Positions 37,301 through 47,302 of a DNA stretch of 64,000 nucleotides are shown one piece after another; the first letter of the stretch is position 1; each line of letters opens with the position of its first letter. The notes under the pieces were generated by a model, which saw only the letters and a list, made by a program, of their open reading frames with translations, did no database searches and was not told the DNA's origin. Position numbers and translations under genes: made by a program. The stretch covers positions 29,187,661 to 29,251,660 of the forward strand of contig NC_134366.1 of the NCBI RefSeq assembly GCF_035582795.1. The letters run 5' to 3'. This DNA comes from Mycteria americana. Taxonomy: Eukaryota > Chordata > Aves > Ciconiiformes > Ciconiidae.

Positions 37301-40300
37301 TTGATGGAAAGTTATGTTGACAGAACTGGAGATGTCCAGACAGCAAGCTATTGCATGCTACAGGTTAGTGTTTCACTCGAAAATAAATCTTTATAGAGGA
37401 GAACTAAACATAGTTTCTTTAGCAGTATAGTACTGAATCTTGTGACCTAAAAAGTATTTTCTATAATAAATTGGGACGATACGTATCATGCCTGTTTTGT
37501 GGAATCAGCTGAAACACTCAATGTTAACTATAAACATGTATCTTCACTCCCTCTGTCTGAGATAGCTTGAGGAGATAGTAGGGGAAAAAGGCAAAAAGAA
37601 AACAGTCCTTTTCACTAGCTGAACTGGGAATACCCATTCCTTGGCTTATTGCTGGTGTTTTCCTGACAGGTTCATTATTTTTTTTGCTTCCGGGATTTTG
37701 GTAGAGAATTGAGGTGAGGTTTTTTGTTTGTCTGTAGGCATTGGGTTTGTTTTTTTTATGATGGACTTGTCTTGGCCCTTACACAGTTGCAGCTATTGCC
37801 AGAACTGTGTTTAACTGCATATGTAATCATAACAATGATATAGACTGTGATATGTGACCAAATTTCATAATCCTTCATCTGACAGACACGAGTTTTTAGG
37901 AGGATGTGGCAGCACAAGTATTTTCAACCAGAGAGACAGACTGAAGAAAATTTTTATCAAACTTGCATTACAGTTTAACAGGAAATTAATTTTTTATAGA
38001 CAAATTACACTGTATTATTTCTCATATCTTGTAGTATGCTTTGTAAAGCCTTTTGAAAAAGTGCATAATTTATATTGTGTATCTTCAGTGTGTGTCTGAC
38101 ATTTTTTCCTGCCTGCTTTAGGGTTCTCCATCGGATGTACTTAAGGATGAGAGGGTTCAGTACTGGATTGAGAACTACAGGAATCTTTTAGATGCTTGGA
38201 GATTTTGGCATAAACGTGCAGAATTTGATATCCATAGGAGTAAGCTAGATCCCAGTTCAAAACCTTTAGCCCAGGTAAATGTAATTCTTGCATGAAGTAT
38301 GACTAGTCCAGAAAGGAAGGTGGCGTGTTACTTCTGTAGAAAAAAGTTGCTGGATGCACCTTGGCTTTCATGAGAATTCATGTGCAAAAGAAAGACTTCA
38401 ACTAAAGCTGCCCTAAAAATGTAGCTGTGTTGTTTTAAAAATATTTTTTCAGAAAGGACTTGATAACTGTTTTGATAGAGAGTGCAGAAATATGGTAAAC
38501 AAATCTACATTTCTTCATATCTAATCTAGGAAATCAGTTCCCTACCATTTTATTTGTGTTCTTTTTTTTTAAATTTTCTTAAACCTTTTTCTTTTGAATA
38601 ACAGGTTGTCTTTCAGAAACTGTACCTTTTCAACAGTTTTTCTGGGGAAACTGTTTTTTCTTCCTCCCATGTTGAAAAACAAAATCAGAGACATATCATC
38701 CAGCTGAACTCAGCATCAGGGTGAGGATGATGCTGAAACCAGGGAATTGAACCAAGAACCAGTTCAAATTGGCTCTGTTTTAATTGAAGCGAACCTCAAA
38801 GCTATTTTGAAGTCCTTGAACCTTAAACTAAAAGTGAACAGCAGCAACTTTCATTATCAGTTCTGAACAGAAGTTAAACCAAAAATTAACACCCTGTCCA
38901 AATGCTATCTACTTAACATCTGGTGGCATTTTTAGCCAACATGGTCTTACCACAGCACGTTTCACTCCCTCATGTCTGCTAAGTGTGTGCATTACAAGCC
39001 TTAGGGCCCAAGGGTTTCTAAGGAATGCTATTTTTGAATTGATGTATCTGTCAGAGCTGTTTAAGGAGATCTGCATCTGTACTGCTCCAAGTGGGAGGGA
39101 GTTGAGTTTACTGCTCCTTCCTTATGTGATCAACATAAATAGCCCCTAAGGAGTTTAAAGTATGTGCTCCTTGGTATCAAGTCACAACTTGTGGCATAAG
39201 GTATGCAGATAATTAGGAATATCCTCATGTTGGGGACTCTGGAGTGGGTCATCTGACTATAAGGAGGGAGAGACCAGATTTAATTATACAGTTAGTAGGG
39301 TAAACTTAATTTCTTTCATTACTGCAGATGCACCTTTTTATTATATTAAATAATACCTTTCCAAGTTTTAGCAATTGTGCATGTTTTTATGTGCTTTCGA
39401 GGTAAGGGAGCACCATTAAGGCCTATTTCTCAGGACTGTGTGCCACATCCATATGCCAAGATGTTAGAAACTCCTTCACAAGTAGCCTTGGCTTTCCAGG
39501 ACACTCTGTAGAATATCTGGTAAATAAGTGTTTGCTAGCCTGAACGAATTCACTTGTAGGTGTAGCAAAAGTGGAACCAAACCAAAAAAATTAATGGGCT
39601 TTTGTTCTCTTTAGGTGTTTGTGAGTTGCAATTTCTGTGGAAAATCAATCTCTTACAGCTGTTCAGCTATTCCTCATCAAGGGCGAGGTTTTAGCCAATA
39701 CGGAGTTAGCGGTTCACCAACTAAGTCAAAAGTTACAAGCTGTCCTGGTTGCCGTAAACCCCTTCCTCGCTGTGCACTTTGCTTGATAAATATGGGAACA
39801 CCAGTTTCCAGCTGTCCAGGTATGACACAGTGGGTTTTAGTTTTTCAGCTAGAGTACTGGCTAGAGGCCTAATTAGCAGTTCCTCTTGGAAGATCTTCTG
39901 TTGCACCTTTTTCTTGCTATTTGTACTCATACTGTAAATATTAATACTCATCATTTTGAGGGAGGAAGACCATAATTGAAAACTTGTTTACATTCCGTCT
40001 GATTTTATGATGAAACCTATGTCTCAGTTCTTTGGTGTCAGACAGTATGCACAGTTACTTGGTTCTGACAGTTTTCCCAGTGAGACTGTCAGTGAAATTC
40101 CATGGTTAGACAGATGAAAAGATTCAAGTATTGTCATGGTCAGTATTATGAGCTTTAAAACTGTAAGAAATGGGAAGTGTGTTTTCTTGAGATTAATTGT
40201 AGGGATGCTACAGAAATCTTGGAATGTAAATTAATTTATTTTTAGCTAGAAGAGGAGGAGAGAATAAATTTAATGTGGTATACTTTCTGTCACTAAGTAT

Positions 40301-41395
40301 GAAAGAATGTGTGGGTCATGCTGTCACAGCTAAGAAATATTATGACTAGAATCTTTTGGTTCTAAATGTCTTGGGCTCAGCATTATACAAGGTCTAAACA
40401 AAACGGATTTTGTCCATATTTTTAGGTCAGTCTTGTTATAGAGCCATAAGCAGCTGTGCAGTTGTCATCTATTTATATATCTCTTCTCATTCTTTCACTG
40501 ATCTGTGTTATGACTTCTATATTGTAATTGTTCCAATTAATAACTTAGATTTTGTTGATTTTGCTAAAGCAGAACATTTCATATGCAGTACAACAGGCCT
40601 ATAATTCACTGGAACATAAATCAATCACTGAAACATAAATAATTGTTGAAAAGAGATTCTGTCTGTAAAATTTGTCTGATAGGCAAGTTTAGCATGTCCA
40701 TAAGATGTGAAACAACAGCTCAGCAATATATGTCTTGTTTTGGCATTCCACCAGTTCTTAATAATTTTACTGACTTGTCTTTTAAAATCAGGCCACTCCT
40801 TCACATAATGTTCCTAATTTCAAATTTATTCTAGTAGTGTTACTGGGACTGAAATATAAATGAAGCATAATGATTTACAAGCGTATTTCTGGGGGTGGGT
40901 TTGCCTCTGCACAGGAGGATCCAAGTCAGATGAAAAAGTGGATCTTAGCAAGGACAAGAAATTAGCCCAGTTCAACAACTGGTTTACTTGGTGTCACAAC
41001 TGTAGGCATGGTGGACATGCTGGGCATATGCTTAGCTGGTTCAGGTAAGCGGATGTTAAAATCTTTCTTATTTCACGTGTGTATGCTGCACTGAGTAGGA
41101 CATGCCCCCTTTGCTGTGTCTATCATTATAATGTTTTTTCGGGTTTAGAACATATGCAAAACTTACCTATGATGCTGAGTTTTTCTGAGATAGTATCTCA
41201 GAATAGTATGTGCCTGCAGATACTTAAATGTATAGATGACAAAATTCTTGTTAGTTTTATTTTACCTGTTTTTTCTTTTTTCTGTCGTTGCTCTCTAGGG
41301 ACCATACTGAGTGCCCAGTTTCTGCCTGCTCTTGTAAGTGTATGCAGCTGGATACAACAGGGAATCTCATTCCAGCAGAGACTGTCCAGGCATAA
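30083..41395 (+). CDS. MIOS: GATOR complex protein MIOS (complete coding sequence, 10 coding exons)
   Basis: Subunit of GATOR2, which relieves GATOR1 inhibition and so passes amino-acid sufficiency to mTORC1 at the lysosome. Coding exons: 30083-31379, 31589-31687, 33193-33450, 34684-34853, 36494-36559, 37205-37363, 38122-38274, 39615-39819, 40915-41044 and 41299-41395, total 2634 bp. The protein is 877 aa against 875 recalled for human, and is nearly identical in most exons. Residues 1 to about 400 are WD40 repeats ([44 protein letters not shown]). An alpha-helical solenoid follows, then a C-terminal cysteine/histidine-rich zinc module: C739/C742, C777/C780, C787/C790, [13 protein letters not shown] and CSCKC. 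The start is MSGSKPD, matching the family. The upstream in-frame ATG at 30062 is rejected because the family begins at MSG. The linker around 466-490 is the least conserved part. Confidence 0.98.
31380..31588 (+). other. MIOS: MIOS intron 2: AT-AC, U12-type
   Basis: 209-bp intron beginning ATATCCTTT (31380-31388), the U12 5' splice-site consensus. It ends in AC (31587-31588). A branch-site-like TTCCTATAC at 31570-31578 places the branch A 11 nt from the 3' end. Splicing gives CAT TTT ATG AAG (HFMK), exactly the family sequence. No GT-AG pair gives that join. Confidence 0.93.
31589..31687 (+). CDS. MIOS: MIOS exon 3 (residues 433-466)
   Basis: Reads from [10 protein letters not shown] to KSIVKSSLG; donor gtaaga at 31688. 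Confidence 0.95.
31688..33192 (+). other. MIOS: MIOS intron 3, carrying a solo LTR
   Basis: gtaaga...ctag. AT-rich sequence interrupted by the endogenous-retrovirus LTR at 32530-33073, which makes up about a third of the intron. Confidence 0.9.
32530..33073 (-). mobile_element. Solo LTR of an avian endogenous retrovirus (old copy)
   Basis: 544 bp with TG...CA ends: plus strand tgtggtttaaccc...gaaaccaggaca. It is flanked on both sides by the 5-bp target duplication gtact (32525-32529 and 33074-33078). The sequence resembles LTRs widespread in bird genomes that are usually written starting tgtcctggtttcagc, so I place it on the minus strand; orientation is less sure. There is no internal gag-pol-env, so it arose by LTR-LTR recombination. 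Confidence 0.92.
33193..33450 (+). CDS. MIOS: MIOS exon 4 (residues 466-552)
   Basis: Acceptor cccatttctag, donor gtgcgt. Starts in the divergent linker ([12 protein letters not shown]) and runs into the conserved [14 protein letters not shown] and [13 protein letters not shown] helices. Confidence 0.95.
33451..34683 (+). other. MIOS: MIOS intron 4
   Basis: gtgcgt...aaatcag; nothing recognised inside. Confidence 0.8.
34684..34853 (+). CDS. MIOS: MIOS exon 5 (residues 552-608)
   Basis: Reads [20 protein letters not shown] to GSYDGVL; donor gtgagt. Confidence 0.97.
34854..36493 (+). other. MIOS: MIOS intron 5
   Basis: 1.6 kb. It contains a TA/CA microsatellite at 34901-34937 and is otherwise AT-rich without recognised features. 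Confidence 0.8.
34901..34937. repeat. (TA)n(CA)n microsatellite
   Basis: Alternating tatata followed by cacacaca, flanked by tatgta on the left and gtatgta on the right; MIOS intron 5. Confidence 0.9.
36494..36559 (+). CDS. MIOS: MIOS exon 6 (residues 609-630)
   Basis: 22 codons, [13 protein letters not shown] to NDAQ; acceptor ctctccaaag, donor gtaagt. Confidence 0.96.
37205..37363 (+). CDS. MIOS: MIOS exon 7 (residues 631-683)
   Basis: 53 codons, [17 protein letters not shown] to ASYCMLQ; acceptor tttttttatag, donor gttagt. Confidence 0.96.
38122..38274 (+). CDS. MIOS: MIOS exon 8 (residues 684-734)
   Basis: 51 codons, [20 protein letters not shown] to SSKPLAQ; acceptor ctgctttag, donor gtaaat. 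Confidence 0.97.
38275..39614 (+). other. MIOS: MIOS intron 8
   Basis: 1.3 kb, no recognised repeat or gene. The shorter introns 36560-37204, 37364-38121, 39820-40914 and 41045-41298 are likewise plain. Confidence 0.75.
39615..39819 (+). CDS. MIOS: MIOS exon 9 (residues 735-803), zinc-binding module
   Basis: Begins [11 protein letters not shown] and carries the CxxC pairs CNFC, CPGC and CALC of the C-terminal zinc module. Acceptor ctttag, donor gtatga. Confidence 0.97.
40915..41044 (+). CDS. MIOS: MIOS exon 10 (residues 803-846)
   Basis: [19 protein letters not shown], then the [13 protein letters not shown] zinc ligands; acceptor ctgcacag, donor gtaagc. Confidence 0.97.
41299..41395 (+). 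CDS. MIOS: MIOS last coding exon (residues 846-877)
   Basis: [18 protein letters not shown] to PAETVQA and stop TAA at 41393-41395; acceptor ttgctctctag. Ends with the final Cys ligands. Confidence 0.97.
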
Positions 41396-43575
41396 ATATT
41401 GTTTGAAAATGTGGGGCGCTCTAATGGTTGTCCATCATAGTCCAAGCATATATTTTAGACAAAAGTCATTTGTGACTTACTGACTGTGAAAAAATAAATT
41501 GCTATCAGATTAGTAAAATGATGTGTGTATGATTGTGCTTGGCAGAAACAGGTATTCCTGAAAGGAGCCTCTGGGTATAGTATGTGGTCCTTGTTCAGAG
41601 GATTGAAGCAGGTCAGTTCAAAAGCACTCCTGGAATTGTGGATTCTTTGGATTTGCTAAAATCCAAAGAACTTTTAATAAAGTTTTCAGGCTGATCGGCC
41701 CTTTTATTTGTTTTCCAAACAAAGAAGTGTTTATATGTTGTGAAAGTGGGCCTTCAAAATAAACACCTGAAAAATGTTCTTCAGAAGATCGCAAAGTGAT
41801 GCTGTGGATTCTTCTGTTCATTGTTTGATCACACTTTCTTGTATGCAACAATCGTTTCCTTGCAAGTTCATTCAAAGTGCCACTGTTAATTGTATCCTAA
41901 AGAGTTTTATTTTAAAGAAAAATCCATTTCTCTCTGTTCCCAAGTTTTGTTAATAGTAAAGCAATATTTTTGCAATTCAAGTTTTTATTCAATTTACCTA
42001 CATATCTAGCTGATGTGAATTTTAATGTTAAGAATTTGGGGGTTTTGTCTCCTAGCCATGTCTATATCCTAGAGAAGAGTTCCCTGAAAAGTCACGTGTC
42101 TGTTTCAGTGCAGAGTGCAGGTAAACTGTAGGAAGTTTCACTTGATTAATTTTTAATGTAGTACTGTGAAGATCTGAAATCTCAAGGACTGGAGACTTGT
42201 AAATATTTAAGTTTTAAACTACACGCTGAGTTTTGACTACAAAAATATTTGAAGACTTTTGGATAATCAGCATTTCCCTGCGTTTCTGAAATGTGCTGGG
42301 AAGTGTGAAATCAACCTATATAAATCCTGCTTCTGGTCATTAGCAGACACCAATCTGCTCCCAAAAGGCTGCACAATTTTAGGTCATTGACCAGAAGTAG
42401 TTCTAGATATGTTACCAGCTGGAATTAAGATTATTTATTAACGTGAGAGACAGTCAATGATATTTTGTTAATATTGTGCTAGGAGCTAATCGGTATTGTT
42501 GTCCTTGATTTTGTAGGCAACAAAATTCACACAAATTAGGGAAAAAAAACCAACCTGTTTTAAGGTATGTGATAATAACATCAGTTTACTTGGTGTGTGT
42601 TTATTTACTAGTAGAAACAGTATATAAGTTACTTAACACTTGTGTGCTATGAAATACTAAATGGAATGGAAGCAATAAACTGGTACCGTATTGCCAGGAC
42701 TGTGAAAATTGGTGTTTTAAAAGAGAATATATTGTAATATACCACTAGTTCTAAGTGCTCTAGTGTAGTTGCAACAAGGTAGGATGTGGAAGCATTTTCT
42801 GTAGATGTACATGATTACATTCAGGACTTTGGGTTATATTTTCTGATTTAGCATTAATGTAATACATCTGCTACATTTACTCTGATCTAAAATTCTTGCC
42901 TAATTGACAAAGATCTTTTTTAACTTAAAAATCTAAGAGGTACTTGATATTTGTGGGCATGGGAGAGCAGTTACTTTTTTTCTTGTTAGAATATTTATTT
43001 CTCTTTCCAGTATTTTTGCACACTTCATGTTGCTGTTGAAGAGCTCTTCAAAATGTTCTCCATTTATAAATGTAAACTGGGGTTTAATGTATGATACCCT
43101 ATTTATATAAATACAGGCAATAAAACTTCTGCTTTATGGAAATGAGGATTTGTAAGTGTCAAGGATATGTTTTTATTCCTATGTAGTAACAACATTTAGT
43201 AAATTTTCCTGATAAATTCCATGTCCAGGTGAGTGCAACTACTAACTTAAAATGTCTCATTTTCTTATGTAAAGAAATCTCATTTATAACGTTTTTGACT
43301 TGACTATACCTGTTTGTGTCAAATTCTATCATTTCATTAAATTAGATGCTTACTTTGACACTCAGCACGTCTTTGAAATGTTTTGGATTATGAATGTGTG
43401 CATATTCTGGCACAGTATAACCATCCGTTTTGGCTGTTTTAATTGGTAATCAGGCTTTCAGGCCAGTAATTACACTATTTGCAAAATTTACGAAGTAAGA
43501 GGTGTATGTTTTTTAATGATCAGATTTTTTCCTTGTTTTGCTTTTAAATTAATAAAGCTGTGATTTTGGGGGTGA
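41396..43575 (+). other. MIOS: MIOS 3' UTR (probable extent)
   Basis: AT-rich non-coding sequence with several AATAAA hexamers (near 41492, 42674, 43117 and 43549). The last is followed by a GT-rich stretch and is taken as the distal poly(A) site. Which site is used cannot be told from sequence. Confidence 0.5.
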
Positions 43576-43749
43576 TTTGTTGTCTTCTAACAAAACGTAT
43601 AGCTACAGACATTTTATTAGCTGCAGTTACTTTTACATTTACTTTTTTCTGATACCTGCTCAACTCACTCTGATAGAGTTAACTAGATGAAGGTGGCCTT
43701 GCATGCTAAAATGTTTTGACCCCATGGTTCATGCTGATTATGTTTCATT

Positions 43750-45400
43750 ATTTTCATTTCATTATATGCTCCAGCCTTGCCTCCCTCCCCTGATTAAGCA
43801 CAAGCGCTTTCTCATCGTATGCACAGGCTGCTTGCACATGAGCACAACGTGAGTTGTGCACGTGTCCATGCCTGAGCAAGGACAGCAGAGCAGGTCTGGT
43901 GATGGTGACCAGGGTCAGCTGAGAGTCCAGCGATTGCCAGACAAGTCTGCAGTGACAACCCTGACAAGGCTTCTCCCCGCCTCCAGTGTGCAGCTGTAGG
44001 TTCCTGCATGGTACTTCACTGCACAGCTGCTCTGTTCTGGTGGCCTCCCTCGGCATCCCCACTTGAACTGAATTTCCCCAAGAGAATTTGCCAAATGTTG
44101 GTCTGTTCCTCCATTTCAGACTCTCGGACTGCTTTCTGTACCTTAACCAACTGGGACATAAAACCATTCCCCTTCTGGGCTGTCAGAGCAGAGAGGAAAG
44201 TCACAGTAGCTTGCTGGCCCACAAGGAGGGCTGCTCCCAGCTTCCTTACCTGGGAGTCCTTCTGCCCCACTGCTATGGGGCTTTGAGCAGGAGTGACTCT
44301 TAACCACAGAGTGATGATTTCCATGTCCACCAGACACGCCAAGGAGAGGTTTGGCTGGGGAAAATGGGGGCACCTGGATTGCAGCATGGCCCTCGTTACA
44401 GTGGCAGTCTTGTGACTCCCACAAGGGCCGGTGGGATGCAGCTGTGCCATTGCCCTCCCAAAGTGCAGAGATTCTTTCATCCCGTGTGTAGGTTCCCTAA
44501 ATAAGACTCTCCATCATGTCTGTTTCATAATTTTTATTTGCAGTTTAGCCTGCTGGACAGCTAAAACAGACTGATGGTTTAAAAATTATTTCTTGAAACG
44601 TAGCTCTCCAACTTCAAAACAGTATTTCATGAAGACTGGACCACGTAGCAGCCCCTGCAGGCAGCCTTTAGCTGCCTCTTGTTTTTGAAGTGCTTAGTAA
44701 CCAGCTTCTGCTAAAGCCTAACCTCCACTGCAGCCAAGGAAGCCCACTTTGGGACCTGCTCTATCCCCTCTGCCTTTCCAACAGCTACCTTGCCCAGTCT
44801 GTGCTTCCCTGTGCCTCTGGCAGACACCCCTTCTATACTAGATTTGTTTTTTCCAGTTACGTTTACTGAGATCAGGATCCTGCCAACTATGCCAGACGTT
44901 ACAGGAGGAGGTGGCAACGTGAGTGTCCCCCATGCCAATATTAGGAAGGCTGCTCCAAGAATTCCCATAGCAAGGGCAGGGAAAAAGGTGCCAGGTCCCA
45001 GAAGTCAGTCCCAAGTGTGGTGGGAGCAAAGGCTCACTGTCCTGCTCCAAATGACAGGGACCTCTCCCTGTCAGCCCCGATTACATCACTCACTTCATGC
45101 CCCTCTTTCCTCTCCCAGGTTCCCACCCTTTACCACCCTCATGTCCTCCCAAAGGAGGCACCAGCTCCTGTTCACACCTTCCATTACTGGCCCTGGTTTT
45201 GGTGACATCCCTCTTTGGTGTTTATGATACAGCTGCCCTGGTGACTCCCCTTTGGTCAGCGATGCACAAAGCCAGTATTTCCCATTTTGTTATCTACAAG
45301 GTCTGGCAGTTTCTCGCACCTTCATCTTGGTGCAGTCCTAACTGATGGTTAGCAGGCCCCATAGTTGTTCATTTCCCTTGGGTATCTGGAATGGCTGGCT
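43750..45400. other. GC-rich intergenic block of unknown origin
   Basis: Composition is clearly GC-richer than the flanks, and open frames occur on both strands. The longest is 154 codons on the minus strand (44480-44016); another at 44968-44711 begins with a hydrophobic MGILGAAFLILAWGTL stretch. None was recognised. The block contains one copy of a dispersed 82-bp repeat. It could be a decayed mobile element or unannotated exons. Confidence 0.4.
43871..43952. repeat. Dispersed 82-bp repeat, copy 1
   Basis: Aligns without gaps to 59422-59503, with 73 of 82 identical by hand count; all nine differences are transitions. Core phrases: gagcaaggaca, gagcaggtctggtga, gagagtccagcgattg. Confidence 0.8.
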
Positions 45401-46760
45401 GTTTCCCACATTGCTATCTGGGTAAATGCATATATGACCTGAGCATTACTTTAATATCAAGAATATTTTACAGTTCCTTGCATTTCTAGGAATATGTTGT
45501 TAGTAGGGCCATATAGCCAGGGTATGCCATTTATTTATTCACAAACATTGATAGTCTATAGAGAAGCAGATGAATGAAAAGCACATAGTGGAAACTTTTC
45601 ATTGTATACTGCCTGCCTAGCCAGGTATCATCACTGCAGGACCGGATGAACAAGAGTCATCGTGACTGACAAAGGGAAACTGTAGCATTTACCACTCAGA
45701 TGCGTTCAAACACCTATACGTAAGACCATGTATCAAAGGATGGTCTCTGTATGGGGTAAAGTGCTATAGCCATCTAGTGGTAGACTATTTTATTAGGCCT
45801 GGAGAGTCTTAGTAACTAACTGTGCAAAACATCTTACAGAATATATGTACATGCACAAAATACCAGTTTTCTAGAGTAGTACAAAAGACTTTTAAATGCT
45901 AGGAAAAAATGCATGCAGTTATTAAGAATGACATTTTAGTCTACTGAGCACCAAAATATAGTGGTGATAGCACTACAGGACAGAGCGTGGTTATCATGCC
46001 CCATGGACCTCATCTTCTTGTTTGCTGTAAGATACTGACTCCTGCTTCAGAAGTCCTCCTCCTCCTTCCCCGTGACAGTAAATTTGCCATTGTCTATCTT
46101 CTAAGTAGAGAGGGGAAAAAATAGATCACCTGTTAACTTAATCGTCCGTCCAGTTTGTAGTTACTTTGATAAATAAGAAGTCTTTAAAACATAAATTCCT
46201 TGACTGAAAACGGAGATGTCTATAAGTAAGCACAAACATAGCAATCTTCATAAGGCACTAAATCTAGCTATTAAACCTGAAACCTGTTTGTATGAAAGGT
46301 TAATGAACATGGCTCAGGTTTATTTAAAATACTTCAAAATATTTTATTTATTAATTCACAGAGAATATTTCCAAAGTTAGATTTTACTTTGATTGTGTTA
46401 CTTCAAGAGACGTAAGAATTCTGCTACATGCTGTAAGTAGCCTGGATAGTAACAGAATTGGGAACTGTGTGGAACTTTATATGGTTAAAGTCATCATGAC
46501 AAGCTGGCTGAATCTGGTACTTCTGCTTAGACTCCCACCAAGAATGAAGGTTGTGATGGGAAGTCAACTGCACTTGAAATCCCCAAGCCTAACTAGACAT
46601 CTTCCAAGTGTTTAACGTCAGTGCAAAAGGCAAGTACCTTGTACTCCACTTTGTTAAAATTACCTGTGTCAGGTGAAATAGAACGGGAGTCACCATGTAT
46701 CACTGAAAACAGCACTCTAACATGTAATACTGACACGAATAGTTACATGTAGTCAGATCT
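45401..46760. other. Intergenic DNA between MIOS and RPA3
   Basis: AT-rich sequence between the GC-rich block and the converging RPA3 3' end; no gene or transposable element recognised. Confidence 0.6.
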
Positions 46761-46762
46761 TT

Positions 46763-47219
46763 TTTATTGGAGAAGAGACCATTTTCAAGATGCAAAATGC
46801 CTCCCCATGTTCAATAAATTTGTATCAAAGCAAATGAAATAAAAAAATCTTTACATTAAAACCCCACCAAATGTCTTCAATCTAAGTTTCCTGTAAAGTA
46901 TCCTAGATCCTCTACCACCAACAACAAAAAGATGCCTACAAAACTTCAGTTTCTAGCAAGTCCAATCCTGCAAGAGAACACTCCTGGATGCAAAAGGGTT
47001 AAGTATATACAGACAGTGAGATATCCACAGAAGTGTTCTCTTTCTTGCTGAATAAATACACTTTCAAAGAAAATGTTCTTCACTGGCAATACATGGCACA
47101 TGTAACAGCATCTTTTCAGTATATTTGTCAGAAATAAATGCAACTGTTATCATGCTGTCAGGCAAGAAAGCTACGGTACTGTTGTCCCCGCTGAAGCTCT
47201 GAATATATGCTAAGAAAAA
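46763..47219 (-). other. RPA3: RPA3 3' UTR (probable)
   Basis: Minus-strand sequence after the stop codon at 47222-47220, down to a poly(A) signal AATAAA read at 46768-46763. A later site is possible. Confidence 0.5.
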
Positions 47220-47302
47220 TCAATTGTTCCTCCCAGTACCGAATGGGAAGTATTCAGGGAATTCATGAATAATTTTTAGTGCTTCATTGTAGAGTTGCAG
47301 AT
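47220..47302 (-). CDS. RPA3: RPA3 exon 4 (residues 95-121)
   Basis: Acceptor ctctctttcag; reads [19 protein letters not shown] to the stop TGA at 47222-47220. Forms the C-terminal helix used in trimer assembly in the known structure. Confidence 0.97.

Noticed and set aside
43754-45345. Individual open frames in the GC-rich intergenic block as genes
   Set aside because: Frames on both strands overlap, none resembles a known protein, and no coherent splice structure was found; reported only as a block.
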